This document shows positions 11,801-23,434 of a stretch of 64,000 nt of DNA, in pieces; the stretch's first letter is position 1; each line of letters begins with the position of its first letter. The notes under the pieces were generated by a model. The model was not told the DNA's origin, searched no databases, and saw nothing but the letters and a program-made list of their open reading frames with translations. A program made the position numbers and the translations under genes. The DNA is from Dysidea avara (lineage: Eukaryota; Porifera; Demospongiae; Dictyoceratida; Dysideidae), in NCBI RefSeq assembly GCF_963678975.1, contig NC_089272.1, positions 4,274,359 to 4,338,358 of the forward strand. Direction: 5' to 3'.

Positions 11801-12480
11801 CAGGTTTTTGCAATTGAATTCGGCGACTTTGCAATTGAATTCGTCCCGTTTGCAATTGATTTCGTCGCTTTTGCAATTGAATTCGTCCCGTTTGCAATTG
11901 AATTCGTCAGTTTCATTCGTCGCTTTTGCAGTTAAATTCATCCGTAACAAGAATGGCAGCTGCAACAAACACGAAAACATGATGTAGCAGCTGCTACAAG
12001 AATTTGTTCAAGTACAACAGTAGTAAACAACTCTTTATAAGGCAATAATTCTTCCTCTACAGCCTCTCCAGCAACATTCCAAACTCTACTAAGCCATTCG
12101 CGATGGGTGTGGTCACTCGCGAGCAAGCTAATTAACTTGTCAGACAGCCATCAGCTTCGCGTACTACCAGCTCCAATTACCTTCTAGTGTCTCAAGTGTA
12201 ACTCTCCAAGGCATAAATAGTTCATCTCTTCATGAACGGGTTGGTTTCTTGGAGCCGTTTTGTTTATGACGAATTGTAATGCAAACGCAACGAATTCTAT
12301 TGCAAAACCGACTAATTCAACTGCAAAACCGACGAATTCAATTGCAAAACCGACGAATTCAATTGCAAACGGGACGAATTCAATTGCAATACCGACGAAT
12401 TCAATTGCAAACGGGACGAATTCAATTGCAAACGGGACGAATTCAATTGCAAAGGCGACAAATTCAACTGCAAAAACCTG
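11801..12480. mobile_element. TA-flanked element with inverted arrays of a 21-bp repeat, copy 1
   Basis: Terminal inverted repeat CAGGTTTTTGCA / TGCAAAAACCTG, flanked by TA on both sides (11,799-11,800 and 12,481-12,482), as in Tc1/mariner-type insertions. Just inside each end lies an array of a 21-bp unit, caattgaattcgtcccgtttg, about six units at the left and about ten at the right in opposite orientation. Each unit holds adjacent CAATTG and GAATTC palindromes. Since 21 is a multiple of 3, the arrays read as open heptapeptide repeats in several frames; these are not proteins. The unique core (about 11,946-12,255) is shared with copy 2. Confidence 0.85.
11938..12126 (-). pseudogene. Exon-like segment in the core of the 21-bp-repeat element
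   Basis: The core translates on the minus strand to an open, protein-like stretch containing HREWLSRVWNVAG and EEELLPYKELFTTVVLEQ. The equivalent core of the second element copy (about 27,790-27,965) keeps the same frame with mostly conservative changes and one stop codon. This fits a host exon carried by the element, or the remnant of an element protein. No family is recognised, and it is not long enough to be a gene by itself. Confidence 0.35.
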
Positions 12481-13253
12481 TAACACTTCCAAAATGTATT
12501 AGAGTTCTAAAATATTTCAAGGATAAAATTTTCACTGGTAACTCCCAAAACCGTGAAATCGGCAAATTTTCCCTTATAAATATTTATATGGTATACTGTA
12601 TAGCAGGTATACTGTGTAGCAGATACACTGATGTGTGTATACGCAAAAAAGTTACTCTCACGGTTAGGCATACATGATTATTCTGATACAACTTTCTATA
12701 ACATATATGGTGTGTGTGAACACACAAACTAGATGCCATCACATAATTGGTTATATTTTATTACTGTAATGAAATGTCTGCATTCTGTTAATTGTATTAC
12801 AGTGCCATTTAGCTGTTAGTGGGAGTAGAAAATTGTTTGGTCATAGCACAACGGCATACAGGGCGTACAAGTTTAAAAGTAGGTTAATTTAATGTGCCTC
12901 CAGTACACACAGTTACATATCATGGACTCCAGTGACCAGTCACCAGTTTGTATATTATAAAAAGTTGTATCACAATAATCATGTGTGTGTAAGAGTAAGA
13001 GAAACATTTTTGGGTATACCTACATGTTAGTATCTGCTATACAGTAGAGTAGATACTGTCAAGCAGTGAATAGAATACATTTAATCAAACCCATTTGGCT
13101 TATCATAGCTACCTTTTAGGATTAAAGTATCATATTCACCACTTAGTGCAGAAATGTTGTAGCAAGTCACCCAAATTTACAGTAACCCCACCCATAAAAC
13201 CAAAAAAAATGTCAGTCCAGTAGTCCATTCCAGTATTCCAGTCCAGTGATTAG

Positions 13254-14874
13254 ACACTACCTTTAGACATATTTCTTTACAGAAATGGAGTACATTCTCT
13301 ATTAAACAAAATAATAAACCAAATACCACAATCAGAATCATCAATGACCACTATATAAACAATGCAGTGTGACAGTATACATCACAAAGACAGTGTGTAT
13401 TATGAAAATAACCTGTCCAGCAAAATCCCATAACTGAATTTTTGGATGTGTCCTCACAGATTGTGTGCAGACACTGTAGCAACAGAACGTAAGTGTGGTT
13501 TAAATGTGTCTGTGTGGTACTGTGTATGCTATGATGGTGTCTATGAGCATACTGAGTATAGGATGCCTTGTATGGTGCACATTAAATAATTACAGACACT
13601 TAACCCTTAAATTCAATAGGCCACACCAGAAAACTGGCCCAAATATACATGCTTTGCACAAAGTTCAAAGTGTCCATCCTATGGCTATGCAATTTATGTC
13701 ATTCTACTCATGGTGTAACAGGGATTAAAATGATACATAGGGTTTTACCATACCGCTAAATGGTGAGGCCAAAACTAGCCATGAAATTAACTTTTCAGTA
13801 AGGAAACACGCAAACCCTTTACATACCTTTATAAAATGGTCAATAACTCAATGGTGGCTGTTCCTATCACCTTGCACTAACTTCCATTCGATTCACCATT
13901 AAATTTTCTTTCAGGCCATATATGACTTGCGTGAGTAAACCCACAATCGAAATTAAACACGTGGCAAGAATTTTGAAACATGGAGAGGCTACTTGTCGCT
14001 GTTCACCGCTTTGTAAACAACTGTAGTTACAGAGTCTATTTAAGCTTCTCCAAGTAGCCCAGTGAGTATACTTTAACTGATGTATATTTGTAGGCTATAA
14101 GAATTAAGTGCCAATATCGTGTAAACACGCATTTCCCAAAAGTTTCCTGCAGGTTTAAAGGTTAATTATCTACAGGATTTCACGGTATGACAATAGAATT
14201 TGTTGCTCAACCTGTTTCACATGAAGATATAGTGCTTCCCTATAATCCTCTGCATGCACAAACAAGAAGTAAAAAGAAACAAAATCTTTTTTCTCATTGC
14301 CATCGAATACAAGTTCCCATGTAACACTTTGGCATGGACGTTCAAAGGCACTACTTAGGGTTTAACTGGCATACTTACCGGGCAATATCTAGCCAGTTTG
14401 ATGGCTTTGATGCCCAACCAGTTCAAAGATACAATACGCTTTGACTTTATATGTGACTGGATTTTGGAAAATCACCCTTATGGGTGCATTGTTCATTCAG
14501 AGAAATATGCATTTTAACAATTTAAAGCTTTGTTACTCACCAGTCTTGGCAGATACACGTATGGATTTTGCAGCAAAGACGGAACAATTCACAACCTTTA
14601 AGAGCAGCTAGTGGCCAAGGTAATCCCTGTAGAGTATGCTGCCATTTTAATAGGTTTTTTCACCAGTGTTGCTGTATCACTAGTCCTCAAAAAGGGGTGG
14701 AGGGGTGGGCAAGAGATAGACTACAAAATGGACAAGAATGGTATTTGAAGGCACCAGACCACAAAACAGCCCGTCACAGACTAGAAATAGACTGAAATCT
14801 CACAAAACAGACATACATCACAAATTCAGCTCTCTGCGTGTCTGTCCAGAGTGTATGAACCCCCCAAAGCACTT
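13254..14874. other. No gene seen; possible degraded element at about 13,590-14,165
   Basis: Words cttaacccttaaattca (13,599) and aggtttaaaggtta (14,150) may be inverted ends of an old element. Open frames here (13,504-13,728 and 14,568-14,795) have no splice context or recognisable motif. Confidence 0.3.
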
Positions 14875-14882
14875 CCCAGTTG

Positions 14883-15497
14883 CAGACATGGGGCCAAGTA
14901 CATTTAAAAGTACTTAAGTAAAGTACAAGTACTTTTGAATTTTCCAAGTACAAGTACAAGTACTCCAGCAGCAATCAAGAGAGTACTTAAGTAATTAAAG
15001 TACAAGTACATGCTGGAAGTACTTAAGTAAAGTACAAGTACATTTTGCTGTAGTAAAATATATGCTGTATTCAGTGTATTATAGTATGTAAGTGCGCCTA
15101 GGGGGGTTGGTTTTTGTCAACCATTCTCTCTCTTAAACTCTTAAAATTCACTGACTTGAATAGCAGCATTGTTTTTGTTTGCCAGAATGCTATGACATCA
15201 TTAATCATGGCAACATGGTACATAGTAAGGTTGGGGAAGGCAGTAGAAGAATCACAAAAAGTTGTAAACTGCACCTTCACCCACTGTGTACAAACTATGT
15301 ACAATGTTTGCAGTACTTACAAGTACTTAAAAGTACTTTAAGTACTCAAGTACATACAAGTACTTAGCAAAGTACTTGAGTATAAGTACAAGTACATTGG
15401 GGAAATTAAGAATGTATTTAAGTAAAGTACAAGTACTTTCAAATCTGTACTTAAGTGTACTTAAGTATAAGTACTCATGTACTTGGCCCCATGTCTG
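14883..15497. mobile_element. hAT-like element with 8-bp target duplication (aagtactt-rich)
   Basis: Termini CAGACATGGGGCCAAGTAC and GTACTTGGCCCCATGTCTG are perfect inverted repeats. The 8-mer CCCAGTTG is duplicated at 14,875-14,882 and 15,498-15,505. Subterminal DNA is packed with aagtacttaagtaaagtac words on both sides. The middle 250 bp is shared, inverted, with 19,061-19,989 and may descend from a longer element; no intact transposase. Confidence 0.88.
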
Positions 15498-15505
15498 CCC
15501 AGTTG

Positions 15506-16060
15506 TTCACAGACCTGTACAGACCTCTGGTGTGGTTATACAGGTCGCCAGAGAACAGTCCACCAAAAGCAGACCTGACAAGTTGACGAGTTTGATACAG
15601 AAATTGTTAGCCTGACAGTGCAGCAACTTCATGCTGGTGTAATCTCACTTTTGGCTTTTGCGCCCATATGGTTGATTTTGCTAAATCAGTCACATATATT
15701 GAGCAACACGAAAAGTTTAATTATGGGTTTGGGTTTACAAGTTAGGCTAGGCTCAGTGTAGTTGCTAAGTTTAGATTATTTGACAGTAATTCTAAGATGA
15801 ATGGTCTGTAAAACGATTACTTGGGCGATGCATATGTCTACCCACTGCACAGGGGGCATGTCAGCCATTGAACAGGCCAACAAAAAAAATGAGAATATGA
15901 CAACTAGGTGAACAGCTTATAGTCCTAAGTATTTACTTAATGTAATAACTTACTGCCACAATAGCGAAGGCTTAGTGTAGTATTAAAAAACTTTAAATCC
16001 AAAAATCAATTCCACAATTGAAAGTTCCTTAGCATATGTTGAAACATAATGATGTAGGAA
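15506..16060. other. No gene or clear repeat seen
   Basis: AT-rich DNA without long open frames, inverted ends or tandem structure that I can support. Confidence 0.5.
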
Positions 16061-16463
16061 TGAGCCTTATCCACAATGACGTTTTATGACATCATGAGAA
16101 TAAAAATGGCCACGATAGTTGGGGGATTGTTATATAAGCGACTATGGAGAAAAATTTTTAATTGCTCATATTTCAGCCAGGAAAGAAGACATTGAGTTCT
16201 AAACAACAGGTACAGCCAAATTTTATATAAGACATTACGATAAACGAGTTTAGTCGCGTTTCAATTTTTTTCTAAATAGCATACATTTACAATAGCTTTT
16301 GTTACTTTATAACCATACCTGTCGGTTAATGGTCGATATCTCCATGCTAGCTGAAATATGAGTGACCAAAGTTATCTCCATAGGCACCTGTATAACAGTC
16401 ACCCAACTATCACAGCCATTATATTCTTGTGATGTCATAAAACATCATTGTGGATAAGGCTCA
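16061..16463. mobile_element. MITE with TGAGCCTTATCC ends, copy 1
   Basis: Left end tgagccttatccacaatga and right end tcattgtggataaggctca are inverted; the similarity continues through the gttttatgacatca words and, with gaps, to the aacagtcacccaactatc block. The same ends occur at 25,350-25,648. Target duplication not evident. 403 bp, no coding. Confidence 0.75.
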
Positions 16464-17355
16464 TAACATTCTAAGAGCTATTTGCCCACACTATTAAAAC
16501 CACAATTGATCATCACATGCTAGTATATAAAATAAATGGGGTGAGTGATCTTCAGTTCTTTCACCAATCAGGTGAGTGTGCCCTGAGTGATATACATCAC
16601 TTATAACCATGGCTACTTGGGATTTTGTATATATCAGCAAAATCCCTCACAGCCATGGTATAACTATAAAATACATGTATTTTTTTATTGATGTGAGCCT
16701 TGCCTCACTGTGTACTGGTTAAAATGTACTATAATATATTATGCACTTTTCGTTTTGGGAACATGGTAGGTTTTTGGTCTACTGGTCACAATGCATATGG
16801 TTAGTATTTCAATTTGACAAGTTACAAGAACTAGTTGTGAAACTGTCGTCAATGAATGCCACATCCTACCAGTACCATATCTTACACACAAGGGCACTGG
16901 TACACTTATCAAAGTATCATATATCAAGAGGAAAGTGAAACTGAAGATCAACACTTACTTCAGGAATTTTTATCATTACTTTGTGCTAAAAATTCTTCTT
17001 GACTCTTGACCCACTGAGCAATAGTTATGGCTGGTTATTAACTGCTGACACTTGTTAAACATAATCAGGCAAAACCCAGGTATTACTACGTGACATTTCA
17101 CATTAATGGTTAAAGTACATCTTGAGTGCTACATTCTGTTGCACGTTGCAACACTTATGAGCTCATGATAGTACAGACTCAACTCCGGCAATGTGACTAT
17201 ACTGGTACACGTATAACACCATGTCAATGAAAACATCAAGGCTTTCACCAGTACCATACATCGTATGTTCTTCTATGAAGAATATACGATCTATGCCAGC
17301 ACTGAATGTACCACGAATATTATTACAATACGCACACAAGCTTAACCATCTCACC
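16464..17355. other. No gene supported
   Basis: Holds short open frames with no motif. The 3' part (17,163-17,355) is open on the minus strand directly after the candidate donor of the next feature and could be intronic or alternative coding sequence; not supported as a gene. Confidence 0.4.
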
Positions 17356-17572
17356 ATTCTTTAACGGTGACACTAGGGCGCGGTCTCTCTCTAGGGATGT
17401 ATACCATGCGAATCCGCGGTTCTTCTCGCTTCATTGTACCACGTGACTCCTCAAGAAGGTGCGCGTTAGTTAAAAACGCAGATTCTGTCGGGCTAGCAAT
17501 ATGGTCAGCTTGGAACGAGGGGACAAGCATTCGGTATGGTAGTGTAGTGGATGTACTGTCGGTATAACACAT
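17356..17572 (-). CDS. Candidate first coding exon of an unknown gene
   Basis: Starts with ATG and runs about 72 codons (MCYTDSTSTTLP at the start, IRMVYIPRERPRPSV near the end), then meets a good donor, gaatg|gtgagat. Composition is richer in C, G and CpG than the surroundings, as expected near a promoter. No family recognised; the polar, Arg/Glu-rich sequence has no membrane segment. Downstream exons (lower coordinates) could not be identified, so this may be a first exon or a chance open frame in a CpG-rich spot. Confidence 0.35.
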
Positions 17573-18094
17573 GCTGCATTCACTACCCGTAACTGTATTT
17601 GTGCAGAATCAGGCCCCTCCTCTTAGTGCGTTACCGCACTTGAAAGTGTACAGGTGTGTCTTTATATGTTTATTATGATGAGAGGTGTGCGTTGAAAATA
17701 GAGGTTTCAGAAATAGCCTTTGTAGCACTCAAGTGTTTTCGTGTTAACTACTGGAACTCAGAACATGTTGAAACTGCACACAAGTGGACCATATCTTTGT
17801 GATATGTGACTGTGTACTTATTGCTTTAGAGAATGTTTTATGGCCACCAAATTCTAGCTGTCTGCTTACTTTGGCAACTACAGGGAATTTGATGCTTGTT
17901 GTTACTGTATGGTGACCACACGTTTTTGGTTTGAATGGTACTCATATACCAGAGGGATGTTCATCTTTTTTCCAAAATTGCTGTACCAATTAAATGGGAC
18001 ATTAACCATACCTAGTGTGTTAGTGCCTTGTGATAAATGATTGTGTCATCATAAAGATACGATAGAGTACAAGCCTCAATATTCCCTGACGACG

Positions 18095-18450
18095 ATGAGG
18101 CAGTATTGGTTAGGTAAAACTAAGCCCAAACAAGCTTTCAGATCAACCCAAAACATTGCTATGGAATTTAAATATATATATATGTATATTAAATTTTTCT
18201 ACTGCTTGACTGACTGATGCCTTCAGACAAATTAACTCGATAACGGCTAAGGCTGTGGACTTAAAATTTTCACTGTTCAACGTCGCTTTGGCCCGAGAGG
18301 TGCCCTTTTGGCATACCGCAGTACATACAATGCACTCTTCATGGACTTACCAGTGTCCTCCTTTGTGTCCCATTCATCTTGGCTGACAGCGAAAGGTGTC
18401 GATTTGGCTGTACCACGTGATGGTTTCCCTTCATAACGGAAATTGTCTGT
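18095..18450 (-). repeat. Dispersed repeat family R1, copy d
   Basis: Reverse complement carries aaaggaggacactggtaagt, gtgcattgtatgtactgcgg and ggcatcagtcagtcaagcag in the same order as the 52,640 copy. A 68-codon open frame across it (18,277-18,483) is therefore repeat-derived, although a ggtaagt word makes it look like an exon end. Confidence 0.6.
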
Positions 18451-18929
18451 ATTTTCATAGATAACGCTTCTTATTGTTTCCAAAGCATGTGGTACAGTAC
18501 TTTGAAATTCTGGAAGTTCTGATGTGTGTGTGTTAGTAGTAGAAAACTGGAGAGAAATACGTAATTCAACTTTTTGAAATATAGTAATTATGTTGTTTGA
18601 CCATTGATTACCAATAGAAATATAATATACTATGGCATTCCTGTGTATGGTATGTATGTGTGCATGTGCGTGTGTGTACGTGTGTGCAGAAATTTACTAA
18701 TTCTTCAGGAACATTTAAAGTAAGTTTGATACAAGCAAGTACTGTATGTCAATTCATCTATAGATTTCTCATACTGAGATAAGAAAGTAACCCCTCCTAG
18801 ACATTATCTACACACACCTTAGGAATGTGACAAAAGGGTGTTCTCAATATCCAGTACCTAATCCAGGTGTCATGTTGGAATTTGCATATACATGCATGCA
18901 CACACATGGACGACATGCACGCATGCTCG

Positions 18930-19060
<131 letters not shown>

Positions 19061-19989
19061 CAGACGTGGGGCCAAGTACTTGAGTACTTATACTTAAGTA
19101 CACTTAAGTACAAGTTTGAAAGTACTTGTACTTTACTTAAATACTTTCTTAATTACTGTAATGTACTTGTACTTATACTCAAGTATTTTGCCAAGTAATT
19201 GAGTGCTTAAATTACTGCAAACGTTGTAATTTGTACACAGTGAGCGACAATGAAAATAAATTTGATGAGGTTGTAGTTTTCAACTTCATTAGTACTTTTA
19301 ACAACCTTACTATGTATCATGTAGCCACAAGCAGCTGTTATTCTGGTTGGAATTTTGGTATAATAAAAAAAAAACAATGCTGTTGTTTAAATTGAGAGTT
19401 GAAGAGAATGGTTGACAAAAACCTGAAAGTACCTGCTGAGACTGCAAGGCTAAATACAACTACAGGGTTTTGTTGAATTGGTGGTATGGAAATATTATTT
19501 ATAGTGCATGCATCCTTCTATGTCAGACACCACAACTTGTGAAGAAGACAACTCAACTATGGTAACTGATCGAAATTACTTTAATCACTTCACATACTGA
19601 ACTTGATGACTACTTGGAAACCACACGTGTACCGAAAAAAAACCAACCCTGTAAACTTTTTGGAAGGATAATCGCAAAGCATATCCTTACCTTTCCATTG
19701 TGGCAAAAGATGTTCTTTCAGTACCTGTATCATTTACCCCAATTAAGTGGTTATTTAGCATCGCAGGAAAAGAATTTAAACCTGAGCATAGTAGCCTGAG
19801 ACATATTGATTTAAAAATTAAATGGTTATTTGTGCCATGTAATAGTTCTGTGAATATAAATACTGTACCTTGCATGTTTGTACCTCTAGCTTAAGTTATT
19901 ATGCATGGCTGCATAAATTTTGCTATAGAAAAATGTACTGTACTTGTACTTTACTTAAGTACTTTTAAATGTACTTGGCCCCATGTCTG
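19061..19989. mobile_element. hAT-like element of the CAGACATGGGGCC family, inserted in an (AC)n tract
   Basis: Ends CAGACGTGGGGCCAAGTAC and GTACTTGGCCCCATGTCTG match the element at 14,883. Both flanks are (AC)n, so the 8-bp duplication is only partly readable (tcactcac against gcacacac). The inner aagtact-rich and gttgacaaaaacc blocks are shared with the first copy in inverted order. No complete transposase. Confidence 0.75.
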
Positions 19990-20100
<111 letters not shown>

Positions 20101-20378
20101 TACACTAAGTTTAAGGTTATGTATGAAATGTAGCCAATTCAAGTAGATCAAATCAAAAAAGTATTTTGACTATCCTGGATGATGTGTGCCTTATGAGAGA
20201 GGCTCTTGGTGAATTTCTACACAAATCCGTGAATTTAAAGTGCACAACAATTATCTCCAAATACACAGACACATAAATACAATTTAAATTTTCTCTAGTA
20301 CACAGAATTGCATCAATACACGAAAATTAAAGGTTTGAGTTTTTTTCCAAATCCAAATACGCAGAATTACTTCCTTAG

Positions 20379-20525
20379 AATAATGCTGATGATGATGAGG
20401 ACTCTGATGATGGAATGGTCAGCAGCAGGGAATCCTTACTAGTTCGACCACTGCCACCCACACATTTACGACGGTTCCGACCCATATTCAGTGGATACCT
20501 GTCCATAGCAGAGTTAGTCATATGG
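20379..20525 (+). CDS. TMEM192: TMEM192, exon 2 (acidic N-terminal region and start of TM1)
   Basis: First recognisable exon of a transmembrane protein 192 orthologue, a homodimeric membrane protein of lysosomes and late endosomes in vertebrates. It reads NADDDEDSDDG (acidic, cytosolic), then LLVRPLPPTHLRRFRPIFSG and LSIAELVIW, the start of the first membrane segment. In TMEM192 an acidic N-terminus leads through an H/R/F-P stretch into TM1 in the same order. Acceptor ttccttag precedes it and donor ATATGG|gtatgt follows; the exon is 147 bases and ends in phase 0, which fits the next exon at 22,133. An in-frame stop just upstream of the acceptor means the start codon lies in an earlier exon that I could not find. 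Confidence 0.85.
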
Positions 20526-21723
20526 GTATGTTGTATGAATGTTTGTACACTGCACATGCACCTATACTGACCTTGGAACCTACGTATAACTCTTTTAATG
20601 AAACTCTGAATTTTCACCTATTTTTGATGCAGAGTTTATTTGTATATATGAACTCTCTTCGTAGAAGTTTTACCCTCTGTAAAACATGTTAAGCCATTCT
20701 TATTATGAAAGGTCTGTGTACTTAAGTTAGAGTGTCCTTTGAGAGAGGTGTCAGTGTTTTAATGAAATCTTGATCCAAAATATTTGCGACCTGGTAATTG
20801 AAGTGCTGCCACAGTTTTTTGAAAACATATTAAATAATAGTTTACGAACAATTATCTGTAGAACTGTGTATTAGTAATACCTACCATGAGGATCTTTGTG
20901 AATTCAAAAACCCAAGGCGAAGCCAAGGTTTTTTTAAAGCCTGAGTGGGAGATCTCTAACTGACTTAGATAATGGTGTTGGTATACTAGCAGATAAATAA
21001 ATTGATTGTGGGTTTAGTGAAACATCTTACACCATCTTATTTGCCTGTTCATGGAGAGGTCAAACATGTTTGTTTTGTTTTATGTAGCCCTAACTGTATG
21101 CGTACTGGTGTGTTTGTTTGCGATGTAGTAAGCGCAAACAAGATCATTGTCATTTCTTAACTGCCTTCAAATCCATATGTGCAAGTGACTACAGGACTCG
21201 GTTCCATGGTAAACATTTCAAGTCAAATTCTAATGATGTAGACTAATAAAAACGGAAGTTATGGCTGCAAATGTATGCGCCTGTAGTTTATTTTAGTATA
21301 GTCGCTGTACAAATTGATTCCTTACTCTTCCTACGCTATAATTCAACCACAATATGCTGAAACTGTGAACCATTCCTTGGACACTGTAGATAATGGTGAG
21401 GTAATAAATAAAAAAATTTAGAAGTTGTGCAAACAAGGTAAAGATGGTCACATACAGAACAGTCACAAGTGGTTATCATAGCTTCACAAAAACTGAACGA
21501 ATTGGTTAGTGAAAGAAGAGTTATGATTATGATTATATTACAACATAGGCACAGAACAGACTGTAAACACAAGCCAAAGTAGGGATTTTCCCACTTAGTT
21601 GTGTTATAGAACAACGATTACCACCTATGGGTAGAGGACTGTTCAATTAGAGTATTTCATTACCAGTGCATACGTTAGGGCAGATGTATGTTGTATTAGA
21701 GCGTTAAAATCATTGGACATATT

Positions 21724-21948
21724 TGTGACCAGATTTGTGAAAAGGGGTCTTCCACACACATCCAACTCTATGAACTTGGGAGACCATAACTTAGTGTTGA
21801 AATTTTCTCCATCCATTCACCTATGTTGTTGATCACTACTGACCAATTTTTTTTCAAGTAAATAACATTTTCCAATCTCAAGTTATGAATTGTCAAAGTT
21901 CGTGAATTGGGTGTGTGTGGAAGACCCCTTTTCACAAATCTGGTCACA
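21724..21948. mobile_element. MITE with TGTGACCAGATTTGTGAAAA ends
   Basis: About 40 bases of perfect or near-perfect inverted repeat: tgtgaccagatttgtgaaaa at the left and its complement at the right, followed inward by ggtcttccacacacatcca. It lies in TMEM192 intron 2. Relatives: 39,084-39,315 (diverged) and 60,624-60,835 (left end and middle only). Confidence 0.85.
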
Positions 21949-22132
21949 TTTACTGATTTGAACTCTACTAGTAAAAAAGGTACTTAGATAACTGAATATC
22001 CTCTGTACACTATCCTCTCTATATTTCTGCTTCTAAAACAATACACCAGTAACTGTAAACCAAGTAGTTTTACAATGGGCTAGGACCTGTCCATATATGG
22101 TTTAATACACACGCCTATTATATTTTCTACAG

Positions 22133-22391
22133 GTTACATATACAATTTTACTGATTGTATTCAGCCAGTGGCTTGATGGGAAACCGTGTGATAGTAGTCA
22201 TTATAACAGTTATAAACCAGATGACTTAGTAGCCTATTTCTGTATTGGACACACAGTACTATGGGTGGTAATCAGTGTGATGGACCGGGTTATACAATGG
22301 AGACATCGTATCATCAGGAAGAGAGGGTATCTCATGTTCTATAGGAAGATGAGGAATATCAGACGAGTGCCATTTGTGGTTGTATCAACAG
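22133..22391 (+). CDS. TMEM192: TMEM192, exon 3 (TM1-TM2 and cytosolic loop)
   Basis: Starts after ttttctacag and ends ATCAACAG|gtgtgtg, 259 bases, phase 0 to phase 1. It completes TM1 (VTYTILLIVFSQWL), gives a short Cys-containing lumenal loop (DGKPCDSSHYNSYKPDD), TM2 (AYFCIGHTVLWVVISVM) and then a basic loop with RHRIIRKRGYLMFYRKMR. The last part corresponds to the conserved R-x-R-G-Y-x-x-x-Y-R block that I know from human TMEM192. No indels or stops, so the gene looks under constraint. Confidence 0.93.
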
Positions 22392-22744
22392 GTGTGTGTT
22401 TATCCTCTATAACGTTATGTGTAGTAATATGATAATACTATGTGTTCTATGATTACATGCTAATCTACATGCAGTACCTTTCTATGTATTCTAGAGGAGG
22501 TGCTATGTATAGGCTATATGTATGACTAAAACTGTTACCAATGTCAATAATCTGGTTTTACATAGCTGTAACCTTGGAATCTGTGTATATACCAATAACC
22601 ATGGTAATGTGTGATCTTGGAAGATTTTGAGACTCTTTGTACATTTTTAGATTCTATTGTTAGTTGTCTTCAATAATATCTGCTTCTTAAGTTCTTGATC
22701 ACATGACAAAATCTTGTGCGTGTGTGCGCACTTGCATGCGTGTA

Positions 22745-23160
22745 TGCGTGTGTGTACAGAGCACTGACCTGGTAATTGAAAGATTCCCGGTTTGATGCTT
22801 GATTACGTCAAATTGGTGTTGTTGTTTCCTTGAGCAGAAACTTTACTCGCATTGCTTCAGTCTACCCAGCTGTTTAAATGAGGATCTGGTGACCTGGTGT
22901 CAACTGGGGAAGTAGCCCACCCAGCTGTAACATTGATGAATACCTGGGGAAGCAAATGCCAACCGTCCCAGCAGATGAAGGTCAAGGTGGGACTCCAGGC
23001 GCCCACCTGTGGGACATGGCACAACTTCCTGCAGGTTACTAGTCCTGCCCCAGTAGGGTTTTCCTATGCTGACTACTAGCACCAGAGTAGCACACAGGTG
23101 TCCCAGAGCTGATTCACTGGGTAGGCATGGCCATGCTAACACGGCTGCTGAAATTTTGCT
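22745..23160 (+). repeat. tRNA-derived SINE (5'-truncated), in TMEM192 intron 3
   Basis: Carries a T-arm/B-box-like word, ccGGTTTGATGC (22,787-22,798), followed by the conserved SINE core cttgagcagaaactttactc then gcattgcttcag and ctacccagctg, wording that recurs in many animal tRNA-SINEs. The A box is not convincing, so the 5' end is probably lost or degraded. The body is distinctly more GC-rich than the intron around it. Open frames here are shadows. Confidence 0.7.
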
Positions 23161-23434
23161 TTTGCCTTTTTGCTTGTGTTGTGTGTGCGTGCATGCGTGC
23201 GTGTGTAGTGGTTGGGTAGTGATTGGTGATCAATGCAGACTACAAACACTAGTCTTTATTCTGGAAAGATTGTCATTGGAGCAATAACAATTTAAAAGAC
23301 CATTTTTACTTATAAAATGTGTGTGTAAGCTTTTCTCTTGTAAGTGGGGTCCATGACCCTACCTTTGGTACATTATTATGCTGTATGTATAAAGATAAGT
23401 TGTATATACGTAACACTTCTCTCTCTCCTCATAG

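Larger units (their letters stand above)
11732..12599. mobile_element. Middle element of the nest (short MITE split by the 21-bp-repeat element)
   Basis: Ends acagtaccgtatagtgtaaa and ttatatggtatactgt are inverted. Inside them gagcggcaattttt and gtgaaatcggcaaatttt are typical of short AT-rich MITEs. Removing the inner 680 bp leaves about 190 bp. Target duplications are not clear. Confidence 0.55.
11567..13253. mobile_element. Outer element of a three-layer nest, ~165-bp inverted arms
   Basis: Arm 11,567-11,735 (from ctgacattttttggtttta to attcactgcttgacag) is the inverse of 13,047-13,213. The right end continues through gtcagtccagtagtcc to cagtgattag, the end sequence shared with the element at 39,695-40,509. 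The left end lacks that terminal part and meets host DNA in inverted orientation, so the left end looks rearranged. About 450 bp of interior (12,600-13,046) shows no coding sequence. Confidence 0.75.

Noticed and set aside
12260..12677. Overlapping open frames of heptapeptide repeats (NSIAKPT, IQLQNRR, FVGFAIE types), also at 28,017-28,331
   Set aside because: They arise because the DNA repeat is 21 bp, a multiple of three, so several frames are open on both strands. They coincide with the inverted arrays of a transposable element.
18277..18483. Exon-like frame on the minus strand with a ggtaagt donor
   Set aside because: The donor-like word and C-terminal half are part of the dispersed repeat R1, which occurs at five other places in the window.
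20375..20617. 80-codon minus-strand frame with a Ser-rich end
   Set aside because: It is the antisense shadow of the TMEM192 exon at 20,379-20,525, where the aspartate-rich coding strand gives serine and histidine codons on the other strand.
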